The translations under genes were made by a program, and so were the position numbers. A stretch of DNA of 52,399 nucleotides. It comes from Sedimentisphaerales bacterium. GTDB taxonomy: Bacteria; Planctomycetota; Phycisphaerae; Sedimentisphaerales; UBA12454. The stretch lies in NCBI GenBank assembly GCA_016930635.1, contig JAFGGI010000037.1, positions 1-52,399 on the forward strand, in the 5' to 3' direction. Position 1 is the first letter of the stretch, and the number at the start of each line of letters is the position of its first letter. The notes under the pieces are model-generated. The model worked only from the letters and a program-made list of their open reading frames with translations. It did no database searches and was not told the DNA's origin. Positions 16,081 to 24,771 of the stretch are shown piece after piece.

Positions 16081-17979
16081 ATGTTAAAGCAAGATATAAA
16101 AACAATCCTTTTCTTACTCGTTGCACTTACTCTTATGACAACTACCGCTTTTGCTGCGGACGGTTGGGCAAGTCAAGGCGGCGGCACAACCGGCGGACAA
16201 GGCGGCACGACAGTTACTGTCAACAATGCTGCAGACTTCATTCTCTACGCACAGGATTCTGGACAAGACCCCTACATCATTCAGGTAAGCGGCAACATCA
16301 CTCTGCCCAGCACAAACATCCGTGTCCGTGGCAACAAGACGGTCATAGGCCTGCCGGGATCGCATATCAGCGGCAATCTCAAATGCTACCGCCTCGAGGA
16401 GAGCAACAACATCTTCAAGAATCTGGACATGGACAACTACGACAAGGTCGGAGATGGGGACTGCATCAGCCTTGACAGCGTCAATAACATTTGGATCGAC
16501 CACTGCACGTTTACTGATGGCGGCGACGGCAATGTCGATATCAAGAACGGCTCGGACTATATCACCATCTCCTGGTGCATATTCCAGTACACCTACGACA
16601 GCGGCCACAATTTCAGCAACCTCATCGGACATAGCGACGATAACGGCAGCATAGACAGCGGCCATCTCCTTGTCACTTTTCATCACAACTGGTGGTACAC
16701 ATTGTCCCATGAAAGAATGCCTCGTGTCCGTTTCGGCCAGGTCCACGTCTACAACAACTACTATGACTGCCCGGGCAACAATTACTGCATCCGCGCATGT
16801 ATAGGCTCGCAATTGCTTATCGAAAGCAACTATTTCGATTCAGTAAAAGACCCTTATTATGTCTATGTTACGACCGGCACCGATGGACAAATAGAGGCAT
16901 CCGACAATGTTTTTAATAACTGTACCGGTTTGATCGACCCGGGTACGGACAATGTATTTACCCCGCCATATTCCTACACACTCGATGACCCTTATGCTGT
17001 TCCGGGCATTGTAATGGCAGGAGCCGGCACCGGCAGCGGCGGCGATACAACACCGCCGGCAGCACCGACCGGTCTTGCTGCTGTCGCTGGTAATGGTACT
17101 GTCAGTCTCGACTGGGACGACAACGGCGAAAGCGACCTTGACGGTTATAATGTATATCGCTCGACCAGTTCCGGCAGCGGTTATAGCAGATTAAACGGTT
17201 CGCTCTTGAGTACTTCGGATTATGTGGACAACACAGTTACTAACGGCACAACTTATTATTATGTAGTTACAGCAGTAGATACATCAAGTAACGAAAGTAC
17301 TTACAGCGATGAAGCTTCTGCGACCCCGCAAGGCAGCCCGGCCCAATACATGCATGTCGATTCCATAGAACTCGACGGTATTTCCTGCGCCCCGGCACAA
17401 GAAACTGGGCAGGCAATAGTAACCATACATGATGAATATGGCGACCCTGTTGTCGGCGCCTTAGTAGATGGTATGTTCAGCGGTGATTTTGACGACGTTA
17501 TACTCGACCAGGTAACTGATGCCTCCGGCCAGGCGGTATTTACAGCATCAGGTTGCCTCAAAAAACCAAGCTTTTCGTTTTGCGTCAGTGATGTAACACA
17601 CGCCACACTGACCTATGATGAAGCTTCTAACACGCCGGGCACATCCTGCGGCGGAGGTCCTTGTACTCCAACAGAAGTATATGTAGAAGCAATTGACCCT
17701 GGTACCATCAGCTGCGGCGGAGCCAATAAAAATGGACAGGTAACTGTAACTATCTATGATGATTGTGGTAATCCTATAGCTGGAGCTTTGGTGGACGGTA
17801 CTTTCACAGGCGATTTCGATGACGTCTTCGTCGACGAGGTAACCGACACTAACGGCCAAGCGGTATTTACATCAACAGGCTGTATCAAGAAGCCAAGCTA
17901 TACATTCTGCGTTGATGATGTAACTGCCGCCCTGCCTTATAACTCTGCAAACAACGTAGAGACCTGCGATAGTAATTAA
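16081..17979 (+). CDS. Secreted multidomain pectate lyase, PL1 family, with FN3 and two tandem C-terminal domains
   Basis: The enzyme cleaves pectate by beta-elimination outside the cell. Domains in order are a signal peptide (1-25, ending TAFA^ADGW); a PL1 beta-helix (about 40-290) with NNIWIDHCTF (WIDH near 138), DGNVDIKNGSDYITISW and HERMPRVRFG (about 209-218, the RxPxxR catalytic Arg region); a fibronectin type III domain (about 324-415); and two homologous units of about 100 residues (about 422-520 and 530-630), each with GDFDDV, QAVFT and GC(L/I)KKPS. The tandem units look like Ig-like or anchoring modules. Codon use is richer in GC than in neighbouring leaders. A strong AAGGAGG precedes the ATG. 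Likely a substrate of the Gsp system encoded at the right end, which is an inference. Confidence 0.9.
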   Translation: MLKQDIKTILFLLVALTLMTTTAFAADGWASQGGGTTGGQGGTTVTVNNAADFILYAQDSGQDPYIIQVSGNITLPSTNIRVRGNKTVIGLPGSHISGNLKCYRLEESNNIFKNLDMDNYDKVGDGDCISLDSVNNIWIDHCTFTDGGDGNVDIKNGSDYITISWCIFQYTYDSGHNFSNLIGHSDDNGSIDSGHLLVTFHHNWWYTLSHERMPRVRFGQVHVYNNYYDCPGNNYCIRACIGSQLLIESNYFDSVKDPYYVYVTTGTDGQIEASDNVFNNCTGLIDPGTDNVFTPPYSYTLDDPYAVPGIVMAGAGTGSGGDTTPPAAPTGLAAVAGNGTVSLDWDDNGESDLDGYNVYRSTSSGSGYSRLNGSLLSTSDYVDNTVTNGTTYYYVVTAVDTSSNESTYSDEASATPQGSPAQYMHVDSIELDGISCAPAQETGQAIVTIHDEYGDPVVGALVDGMFSGDFDDVILDQVTDASGQAVFTASGCLKKPSFSFCVSDVTHATLTYDEASNTPGTSCGGGPCTPTEVYVEAIDPGTISCGGANKNGQVTVTIYDDCGNPIAGALVDGTFTGDFDDVFVDEVTDTNGQAVFTSTGCIKKPSYTFCVDDVTAALPYNSANNVETCDSN

Positions 17980-17999
17980 ACAATTGGACGGTTAGTTAA

Positions 18000-18039
18000 T
18001 TATCGAACGTCCCAGGTGCAAACCTGGGACGTTCGATAA
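18000..18039. terminator. Very stable 18-bp hairpin with GCAA tetraloop after the pectate lyase gene
   Basis: TATCGAACGTCCCAGGT (18001-18017) and ACCTGGGACGTTCGATA (18022-18038) are perfect complements closed by GCAA, a GNRA tetraloop; T18000/A18039 extends the stem. Only a weak T-rich stretch follows (AATTTGTCTT), so it may act as a terminator, an mRNA 3'-end protector or both. Confidence 0.7.
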
Positions 18040-18112
18040 ATTTGTCTTGAAATTTCCTACTAAAACACTTATACTTCTCTGGCTAATTAACCATAAGATT
18101 AGGAGATATATA

Positions 18113-19441
18113 ATGTTAGGTTGTCATTTTGGCAGAATGTTTCAGGTAACCGGCGGCGGCGGCTCATACCAGGATGGTTTGAGCATTATCGTCCAGGGGC
18201 TCCCTCCTGCTATGGCGGTAACAGAACAGGAAATCTACGGCGATTTGCTCCTGCGAAAGCCGGGCTCGGATGAATTGAGCTCACCCCGCAAAGAGCCTGA
18301 TTTGCCGATAATTTACACCGGCGTCAATGCTGCCGATACCGTAGAAAATGCCGGCAATAAGGGTCTGACAAACGGCACACCGCTGACTGTCCTTATTCCC
18401 AACCTCGACAGGCATTTCATCCATATCAAGCAGTATCAGGACACAAATCGGACCCCTCGGCCCGGACACGCTTCCTACGCCTCATTTATGAAGTACGGGC
18501 CCGCCGACGACGCTATCGGCGCAGGACTGTTCAGCGGCAGGTATTCGTCCACAATCGTCTCGGCAGGTTATCTGGCCAAGAAAGTACTCAAAAAATGCGG
18601 CATAGAGGTCTTCAGTTATGTAAAAGAGCTCGCCTCAGTCCGCTGCGGGGACGTTGACAGCTCTAAAGCCCTGAAATATACAGAAAACTACAAACAAATG
18701 AGGCGGGATTACGATGCCTTCTACCAGGAAATATATGTAAAGGGCAGGATAACAGGTGAGATGCGATTCCTTGAAAAAATGGCTGTCCTGGCCCAGGTAG
18801 AAAAAGAAATCGATAAGATTCGCGATAAGGCACCAAAGATGGATGCTGCTAAAATCAAGGACAAATACGGCGTACATCACATTCTCAACTGCCCGGATAT
18901 AAAGGCGGCAGAGGAAATGGTACAGGCCTGCAATAAAATCTCCGCAGGCGGCGATTCGGCAGGCGGCGTTGTAAAAGTTATCGTTAAAGGTGTTCCTGCA
19001 GGCCTTGGCGAGCCTATCTTCGATAAGCTCGACGCTGAGCTTGGAAAAATGCTCGGAATCGGAGCCATTAAAGGCGTCGAAGTCGGCGCAGGCTTCGCCG
19101 TAAAGGATATGACCGGTTCTCAATCCAACGACCAGATGCATTCCGAGAACGGCAAGGTGGTATTTGACTCAAACAATGCCGGCGGTATCACCGGCGGCCT
19201 GTCAACAGGACAGGATATTGTCGTCAGGCTGGCTGTAAAGCCGACACCTACTATTGATAAAGAACAGCACACAATCGACAAATATACGCTTGAGAACAAA
19301 ACGCTGGCTGCAATTACACGAAGAGATGCAACAATTGTTGCAAGAGTCTGGCCGGTAGCAGAAAATTACACCGCAATGGTTATTCTGGATAGCCTGATGG
19401 CCTATTACGGCTATGAAACAGTAAAGCAGAAGTTTGCTTAA
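18113..19441 (+). CDS. aroC: Chorismate synthase homologue with altered active-site signatures
   Basis: The canonical enzyme converts EPSP to chorismate using reduced FMN. This 442-residue protein keeps the second family signature (GLFSGRYSSTIVSAGYL, about 138-154), the RPGHA block (His119), and NNAGGITGGLSTGQDIV near the end. The first signature, normally GESHG, reads GGSYQ (Tyr19 at the His position), and the third, normally RHDPC, reads RRDAT (403-407). An extra helical stretch of roughly 80 residues (about 190-280) makes it longer than the usual 360. The start is the ATG at 18113, seven bases after AGGAGA; an upstream in-frame ATG at 18047 overlaps the hairpin region and is less likely. 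It may be a divergent chorismate synthase or a paralogue with another role. Confidence 0.78.
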   Translation: MLGCHFGRMFQVTGGGGSYQDGLSIIVQGLPPAMAVTEQEIYGDLLLRKPGSDELSSPRKEPDLPIIYTGVNAADTVENAGNKGLTNGTPLTVLIPNLDRHFIHIKQYQDTNRTPRPGHASYASFMKYGPADDAIGAGLFSGRYSSTIVSAGYLAKKVLKKCGIEVFSYVKELASVRCGDVDSSKALKYTENYKQMRRDYDAFYQEIYVKGRITGEMRFLEKMAVLAQVEKEIDKIRDKAPKMDAAKIKDKYGVHHILNCPDIKAAEEMVQACNKISAGGDSAGGVVKVIVKGVPAGLGEPIFDKLDAELGKMLGIGAIKGVEVGAGFAVKDMTGSQSNDQMHSENGKVVFDSNNAGGITGGLSTGQDIVVRLAVKPTPTIDKEQHTIDKYTLENKTLAAITRRDATIVARVWPVAENYTAMVILDSLMAYYGYETVKQKFA

Positions 19442-19455
19442 TACATAGATATAAA

Positions 19456-19496
19456 AAAAGCCCCTGCTCCTGCTTTTACAGGACGGGGGCTTTTGA
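19456..19496. terminator. Bidirectional terminator between aroC and the secretin gene
   Basis: AAAAGCCCCTGCTCCTG and CAGGACGGGGGCTTTT form a GC-rich imperfect stem. A-run on the left and T-run on the right make it work for both the plus-strand aroC and the minus-strand secretin gene. Confidence 0.88.
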
Positions 19497-19515
19497 ATTT
19501 CTATAATATATTCAA

Positions 19516-22332
19516 TTACTCCAGAGGAGCAAAGTATTCACGTTCTGATTCCTGCTGCAATATAATAGCAGGTTTAACAAGAACCAGCAGTACATCCTGG
19601 TCTTTTACCTGACTGCGGGTGCTGAATAATCTTCCAAGAAGCGGCACTTTTGAAACAACCGGAACACCCGATTCTTTATTGACTTCAGCGCCAAGCTTCT
19701 GCCCGCCGATCAGTAAGGTTCCGCCATCCGGCACACTCACGCGAGTCTGAAGCTCAGAAACCTGTCTGGTAGGAAGCGAAATAGGATACTCATAACCTTG
19801 TGTATCGGTAACTGTATAAGGGTCAAGAGCAGCTTTTGTAAAACTGGTACCAATCTGAAGAATAACATATTTTTTGTCCGCAGTTATTGTAGGTGTTACA
19901 TTAAGAACAACACCATCAGCAGTAATGTCAATCGTAACATCGGCCGCAACCCTTACAACGCTACTGGAAGCATCTGTGCCTGTAGCTGTTATATCCTCAA
20001 ATTCATAATCTGATACATAAGAATGCTCTGTAATGACTCTCATATAAGCTGATTCACCGCTAAGGACCGTAACTCTCGGGGCAGTAAGTACTCTTGCATC
20101 ACTATGGGCCTGTGTTGCCCTCAGGAAAAACGAAACGGCTAAATCATCAAGAACCGCGCCTCCGAGCCCACCATATAAGCCTCCGCCGAGAAGCGATGCC
20201 ACAACAGCAGTAGGATCGGTAACATTCTTGACAAGATTGCCTGAAATAGACGTATCCGTTGGCCTGGTATGAGCAGCTGTATCAAAGTCAAAAAGCAGCG
20301 AACTAATATTATCATGAATCTTTCCCTGCGGCACATATATCTGATCAATACCTAAACCAATATCTTCAAGGAAGTTTTCAGTAACAAACAAAAACCTGGC
20401 TTCTATAGAAACCTGCTGGCCGAGCGATTCACGCAAGTCTTCCAGCAGCAATTTCTGGATTTGTTCGTGGATTTGAGGCGTCTGGTTTATCACAAGTCTT
20501 CTTCCATGATTACTGATTGTGCCCTCTCCGCCGTTGATCAACCAACTCATCGGAGCTATCGTATTCTGTATCATTTCCATCACAAGAGGAATAGTTAATT
20601 CAGCACCTTCTATTTCCTGGTCTGATTCCTGTGTACCACCGCTAGAACCTGAAGCACTTTCTCCTGTCTGCAGATCTGTTTCATAATTGGCAGGTATACC
20701 AACAAGTTCGGTAATATCATAGACGTGCGTGACCAGTTTAGGTGGAAGAGATTCTGCTGTCGCTATGGTTATAATACCTTCTTCGATAGCAAAATCTATA
20801 TCTGTAATACCCCCGGAGACTGTACTGAGCAATTCCTTTAAGGCCTTTCCAAGAGGTATTCCCGCAAGACCCTGCATGCCTGAAAGCGTATCAGGTTCTA
20901 TATATGCATTTTCCTCAAGGTCTTTCCATCGCACAACAATCTTCAATGGCGGTTCCACAGAGATTTTTATCGTCTCTATAGCCTCATCAAAGGGCATATC
21001 CGGCGTAAGAGCTGTCAAATCAACAAGACTGTTAAGCTGTTCGTAAACTGCGGCATCAGCTTCTGAAAGACCCGTAATCATTGTTGGTTTTCTTTTAGCA
21101 GCTATATCCTGCCAGTTTCTCGGATAAGTCATCAGGTCGGCATGAGGGATCATAGACCTTTGATTTTCGTATAAAATATTCTGCTCTTCGCGCCCTATTT
21201 CTTTTTTCACTTCAAGCTGTCTGCGAAGATTAATAATATCTTCAAGCATCTGTTTGGTCCTCTTGGCTTCTCTATTCGTCGGCTCAATGGCTAAAAGTGT
21301 CTCGATCTGGGCCAGTGCTTCTTCGTATCTCTGCTGTTCCTGATACTCCGCTGAGTGCTTCATAAGGTCGCTGATCCTTCTGGCTCTGTCAGCAGACTGT
21401 TGATTTCTAAGCATTTCCTGAGTAGCCTGGGCTTCAGCTTTTGCTGTTTCGACATTACGGCGTTCAACTTCAATCTGGCGTGCATCCATTTCATCCAACA
21501 GCTGCTGCAAAGAAGCCTTATACTGCTCATAATCGGTATCACCAAGCAAAAGTCTGTTCTTTTCAACAGCACTTTGAGCCCGGGCAATTTCATCTTTTGC
21601 CTTGACGAAATCTTCGCCGGCAATATATGCCTTTGCATTCTCAATGGCTTCATTTACCACAGCTTTTATATAGCTTTGCTGGATGCTTCGTTTTTGCTTT
21701 ACAACCTCAATATAATCCTGCTTTGCGCCTTCCATTACAGGAGCCTGGGCCGGCTGATATGTCTCGACCTGATATTCCTGTTCGAGGGCAGGAGCCGGAG
21801 AAATATATTCCGGCAGAATTTCAATTTCTTCAACAACTATAGGACTCTGGCCTGCTGCCTCAATATCGGCAGGTTCTACCGGAGCAAATTCTATGTATTC
21901 GGTATCGACACCCGGCTGAGTTGATGTTGTTTCTTCAACAACCTGTTGATCGACAACCTGCTTCTCAACAACCTGATGTTCGACAAATTGCTTCTCGACA
22001 ACCTGATGTTCGACAATAACCGGTGCCTGAACACTCTGGCCCGGCTGGGCATGCAGTTTCTTAAGCAGCTCGTCAAGTTTACTTGCATCAGCAATACTTA
22101 GATACTGCCTGTATTGGGCAGCTTTGCCAAGGGTTTGTCTTGCGCCATCATACATCCCCCTTTTATATTGTTCATAACCAACGTCAAGCAACTGCTTGCC
22201 TGCCTGACGAAGGGTCTGCACTTTTACGGTAACTTCATCCGCTGCAAAAACTGGGGCGATCACCGGCAAAGAAATTAATAAAACTAGTACAACACCTATA
22301 AGTAACTTCGCTCGAGATATACCAATAGTCAC
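19516..22332 (-). CDS. gspD: Type II/IV secretion secretin with long N-terminal repeat and coiled-coil region
   Basis: An outer-membrane ring protein of 938 residues. A signal peptide (1-31, ending VFAA) is followed by a helical TPR-like part, a repeat region (about 105-135) of units like VEHQVVEKQ, a long charged coiled coil (about 210-400), a middle periplasmic part with AIETIKISVEPPLKIVV, and the secretin domain (about 640-925) with VPDGGTLLIGGQ and VPLLGRLFS. The start is GTG with AGGAG 7 bases upstream. Most secretins are 600-750 residues, so the N-terminal extension is unusual. The gspE-M operon lacks a secretin gene in this window, so this is the likely partner; a type IV pilus role is the alternative. 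Confidence 0.85.
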   Translation of the reverse strand: MTIGISRAKLLIGVVLVLLISLPVIAPVFAADEVTVKVQTLRQAGKQLLDVGYEQYKRGMYDGARQTLGKAAQYRQYLSIADASKLDELLKKLHAQPGQSVQAPVIVEHQVVEKQFVEHQVVEKQVVDQQVVEETTSTQPGVDTEYIEFAPVEPADIEAAGQSPIVVEEIEILPEYISPAPALEQEYQVETYQPAQAPVMEGAKQDYIEVVKQKRSIQQSYIKAVVNEAIENAKAYIAGEDFVKAKDEIARAQSAVEKNRLLLGDTDYEQYKASLQQLLDEMDARQIEVERRNVETAKAEAQATQEMLRNQQSADRARRISDLMKHSAEYQEQQRYEEALAQIETLLAIEPTNREAKRTKQMLEDIINLRRQLEVKKEIGREEQNILYENQRSMIPHADLMTYPRNWQDIAAKRKPTMITGLSEADAAVYEQLNSLVDLTALTPDMPFDEAIETIKISVEPPLKIVVRWKDLEENAYIEPDTLSGMQGLAGIPLGKALKELLSTVSGGITDIDFAIEEGIITIATAESLPPKLVTHVYDITELVGIPANYETDLQTGESASGSSGGTQESDQEIEGAELTIPLVMEMIQNTIAPMSWLINGGEGTISNHGRRLVINQTPQIHEQIQKLLLEDLRESLGQQVSIEARFLFVTENFLEDIGLGIDQIYVPQGKIHDNISSLLFDFDTAAHTRPTDTSISGNLVKNVTDPTAVVASLLGGGLYGGLGGAVLDDLAVSFFLRATQAHSDARVLTAPRVTVLSGESAYMRVITEHSYVSDYEFEDITATGTDASSSVVRVAADVTIDITADGVVLNVTPTITADKKYVILQIGTSFTKAALDPYTVTDTQGYEYPISLPTRQVSELQTRVSVPDGGTLLIGGQKLGAEVNKESGVPVVSKVPLLGRLFSTRSQVKDQDVLLVLVKPAIILQQESEREYFAPLE
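21930..22015 (-). repeat. Tandem coding repeat in the secretin gene (VEHQVVEKQ units)
   Basis: Units of about 21-24 bases of the form CAACCTGATGTTCGACAA repeat four to five times in the plus-strand reading. They encode alternating V-E-H-Q-V-V-E-K-Q/V-V-D-Q-Q units in the secretin. Such repeats can change copy number. Confidence 0.75.
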
Positions 22333-22665
22333 TGGTCAACTCCTGTTTAATAAAAGAATCTAAATAATAACAGCCGCCAAGTAATGCAGGAATCAGGCCC
22401 CTTTACACAACTGTCCGGCTTAACGTATCTTAACGACTTTACGACTGTTGTTGAGACTCTCTATTTTAACAAAAAAACCAAAGCTTTTCAAGTTAAATTT
22501 TGCCCTTCCTTATAGATATTTAATAATTAGCCGGATTTTTTCAAATTGGATTTTTTCAGGATTATCCGTTATTATTATCGGCAATAGTCTTTCGCTTAGA
22601 ATACTAATTGTAGAGTAAAAACCCAAAAAATATTACTTTTATAATTCGCTGTTTAATCAACACTT
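22333..22665. other. Divergent intergenic region between secretin and tsaB
   Basis: An AT-rich 333-base gap that must hold promoters for both directions. TATAAT at 22640-22645 is a possible -10 for tsaB, leaving a very short leader; no good -35 partner is evident. No gene, RNA or strong hairpin is seen. Confidence 0.45.
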
Positions 22666-23403
22666 ATGATAAAATCGGCAAACACAAATACCCCCTTGGC
22701 ACTGGCCCTGGAAACCTCTGGAAGGATAGGCTCAGTAGCAGTAGGATGCGATGGAAAATTATCGGACGAGAGGATTTTTTCAGCCCCTCTTCGACACAGC
22801 GCAGAATTATTTGACACAATAATCGAACTTATAGACAAGTCTAACAAAAAGGCAAACCAGATAGGCTATGTCTGTATATCTATCGGGCCGGGCAGTTTCA
22901 CGGGCATTCGTATCTCGGTAACGGCCGCAAAGATGATGGCTCTGGCAGCACAAAGTAAAATATTAGCGGTAAGCACAACTGATGCGATGGCTCTCAATGT
23001 TGAGGATAAAAAAATCAAAAAAATTGCTACGATCATAGATGCAAAAAGAGGACAGTTTTTCATCGCAGTATTCGAAAGAAAAGATGGAACATGGAAAAAG
23101 ATTTTAGCCGATTGTCTTTTGACTGCTGAACAGTTCAAAGAAAAATTTGATCTGCCAAACGAACCAATCTGGCTGCTCGGCGAAGGACTGCTCTACTACG
23201 CTAAAAAATTTGAAACAGATAATATTAAAATACTCAATGAAAAATTCTGGTCGCCCAGGGCATCGAATATTTTTAAGATAGGTGTGCAAATGGCGGAAGA
23301 AGGAAAATTTTCCGACCCCTTAACTGTTGTACCCTTCTATTTGAGAAGACCTGAAGCTGAAGAAAACTGGGAGAAAAAACAGACCAAATCAACCGGCAGT
23401 TAA
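22666..23403 (+). CDS. tsaB: tRNA N6-threonylcarbamoyladenosine biosynthesis protein TsaB
   Basis: TsaB is the ASKHA-fold partner of TsaD and TsaE in making t6A37 in ANN-decoding tRNAs. The sequence has LALETSGRIGSVAV near the N-terminus, LRHSAELFDTI, and SIGPGSFTGIRISVTAAK (about 75-92), all hallmarks of TsaB. At 245 residues it is normal length. No ribosome binding site is visible before the ATG and the leader may be very short. Its 3' end overlaps the convergent miaB gene by 15 bases, so both tRNA modification genes could interfere in transcription. Confidence 0.92.
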   Translation: MIKSANTNTPLALALETSGRIGSVAVGCDGKLSDERIFSAPLRHSAELFDTIIELIDKSNKKANQIGYVCISIGPGSFTGIRISVTAAKMMALAAQSKILAVSTTDAMALNVEDKKIKKIATIIDAKRGQFFIAVFERKDGTWKKILADCLLTAEQFKEKFDLPNEPIWLLGEGLLYYAKKFETDNIKILNEKFWSPRASNIFKIGVQMAEEGKFSDPLTVVPFYLRRPEAEENWEKKQTKSTGS

Positions 23404-24756
23404 TTCGCCAAACAGTGTCAATGGACTTGTTTTCGTGATTTTTACATCTGAAAACTGCCCTGCCAGGTTTTGTGGTCCGTTGAATACCACAATATAATCC
23501 CCTGCCGTCCTGCCGATGAGCTGAGGATGATTTGTTTCTTCGCCGCTGGCAAGATGAGCCTTTTTACTCGTTCCTTCGATGAGGACTTTTACGGTTTTGC
23601 CTATGAAATTTTTGTTCAGCTCGGAACTTATTTTTTCCTGTACACCGAGCAGTTCTGTGTTCCGTTGTTTCTTTACTTCCATGGGAATATCATCCGGGAT
23701 TTTATCGTCCGCTCTTGTACCCGGCCGTGGTGAGTATTTGAAGATGAAACAATTCTTGTACCGCGCCTTTTCGATAAGCTCAATGCTTTTTTGAAAATCT
23801 TCTTCTGTCTCACCGCCAAAACCGACAATGAAATCACCCGCTATTGAAATGTCAGGAACAACCTGCCTTGCTGTCTCTATTATATTCAGATACTCATCGC
23901 AGGTATAACCTCTGTTCATAGCCTTTAGAACCTTATCCGAGCCGCTCTGGGCGGGAATATGCAGGTATCGGCAAATCTTGGGCAGATCAGCCATTGCGCT
24001 GAATATCTTCTCATCAAATTTCTTCGGATAGCAGGTAACAAACTTGATCCATTCGATACCATCTATTTTGCTTACCTCATAAAGCAACTCAGCAAATGAA
24101 AAACCCTTATAACAGTATGAATTTACGGTCTGGCCCAGCAGTGTGACCTGCTTTACACCCGTATCAGCGAGCCTTTGTATCTGCGAGATTATCTTGTCAG
24201 GTGGGCGTGAAACCTCCGGCCCGCGGACATAAGGTACAATACAATAGGAACAAAAGTTGTTACAGCCATGCATTACGCGTACAAATGCCTGTGCGGGAAG
24301 ATGCTCTTCAGCAGAATCGTAGGATGTTTCGAAGTCATCGAGCAGTTCTGTCTGCTGCTGCGATAAATCCCTGATATCAGTACTAAAAACAGCTTGTTTT
24401 GTTGTGTTATCAATCGCTTTATTAACGAGATTTACTAACTGAGGTATCTGAATCGGCCCACAGACAATGTTTACCGCTTCGTGACTGAGCAGTTCACTTT
24501 TGAGCCTTTGTGCCATACAGCCGAAGACCGCAACTATAATCTCGGGGCGGCTCTTTTTCTGATGTGATATATAGCCCAGCAGGGACAAAACCCGCTTCTC
24601 AGCATGTTGGCGCACAGAGCAGGTATTAATAAGCACGATATCAGCACTGTCAGGGCTGTTTTCTAATTGGAATCCGGCCTGGACAAATGAATTGGCCACC
24701 AGGTTACTGTCCAGTTTATTCATCTGGCAACCGTAGGTTTGGATAAATACTTTCAC
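23389..24756 (-). CDS. miaB: tRNA-2-methylthio-N6-dimethylallyladenosine synthase MiaB
   Basis: A radical SAM methylthiotransferase that adds a methylthio group to i6A37 of tRNA. Three N-terminal Cys for the auxiliary cluster are in GCQMNKLDS, NTCSVRQHAEKR and GCMAQR. The radical SAM cluster motif is CNNFCSYC (about residue 166) followed by IVPYVRGPE, and a TRAM-like domain ends the protein. It has 455 residues, as expected. The start is GTG with GGAG 8 bases upstream. It is preceded by a methyltransferase gene 15 bases away on the same strand. Confidence 0.94.
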   Translation of the reverse strand: MKVFIQTYGCQMNKLDSNLVANSFVQAGFQLENSPDSADIVLINTCSVRQHAEKRVLSLLGYISHQKKSRPEIIVAVFGCMAQRLKSELLSHEAVNIVCGPIQIPQLVNLVNKAIDNTTKQAVFSTDIRDLSQQQTELLDDFETSYDSAEEHLPAQAFVRVMHGCNNFCSYCIVPYVRGPEVSRPPDKIISQIQRLADTGVKQVTLLGQTVNSYCYKGFSFAELLYEVSKIDGIEWIKFVTCYPKKFDEKIFSAMADLPKICRYLHIPAQSGSDKVLKAMNRGYTCDEYLNIIETARQVVPDISIAGDFIVGFGGETEEDFQKSIELIEKARYKNCFIFKYSPRPGTRADDKIPDDIPMEVKKQRNTELLGVQEKISSELNKNFIGKTVKVLIEGTSKKAHLASGEETNHPQLIGRTAGDYIVVFNGPQNLAGQFSDVKITKTSPLTLFGELTAG

Positions 24757-24771
24757 AGTATTTCTCCAAAC

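Noticed and set aside
16114-16812. Long open frame (232 codons) opposite the pectate lyase
   Set aside because: It is the antisense shadow of a clear PL1 gene, has Val/Ala-rich low-complexity composition, no ribosome binding site and no recognisable domain.
21355-21924. 189-codon frame opposite the secretin gene
   Set aside because: Antisense to the coiled-coil coding part of the secretin; its composition reflects the other strand and there is no initiation signal.
21930-22015. CRISPR-like short repeats
   Set aside because: They are in-frame coding repeats of the secretin without unique spacers. No CRISPR array is present anywhere in the window.
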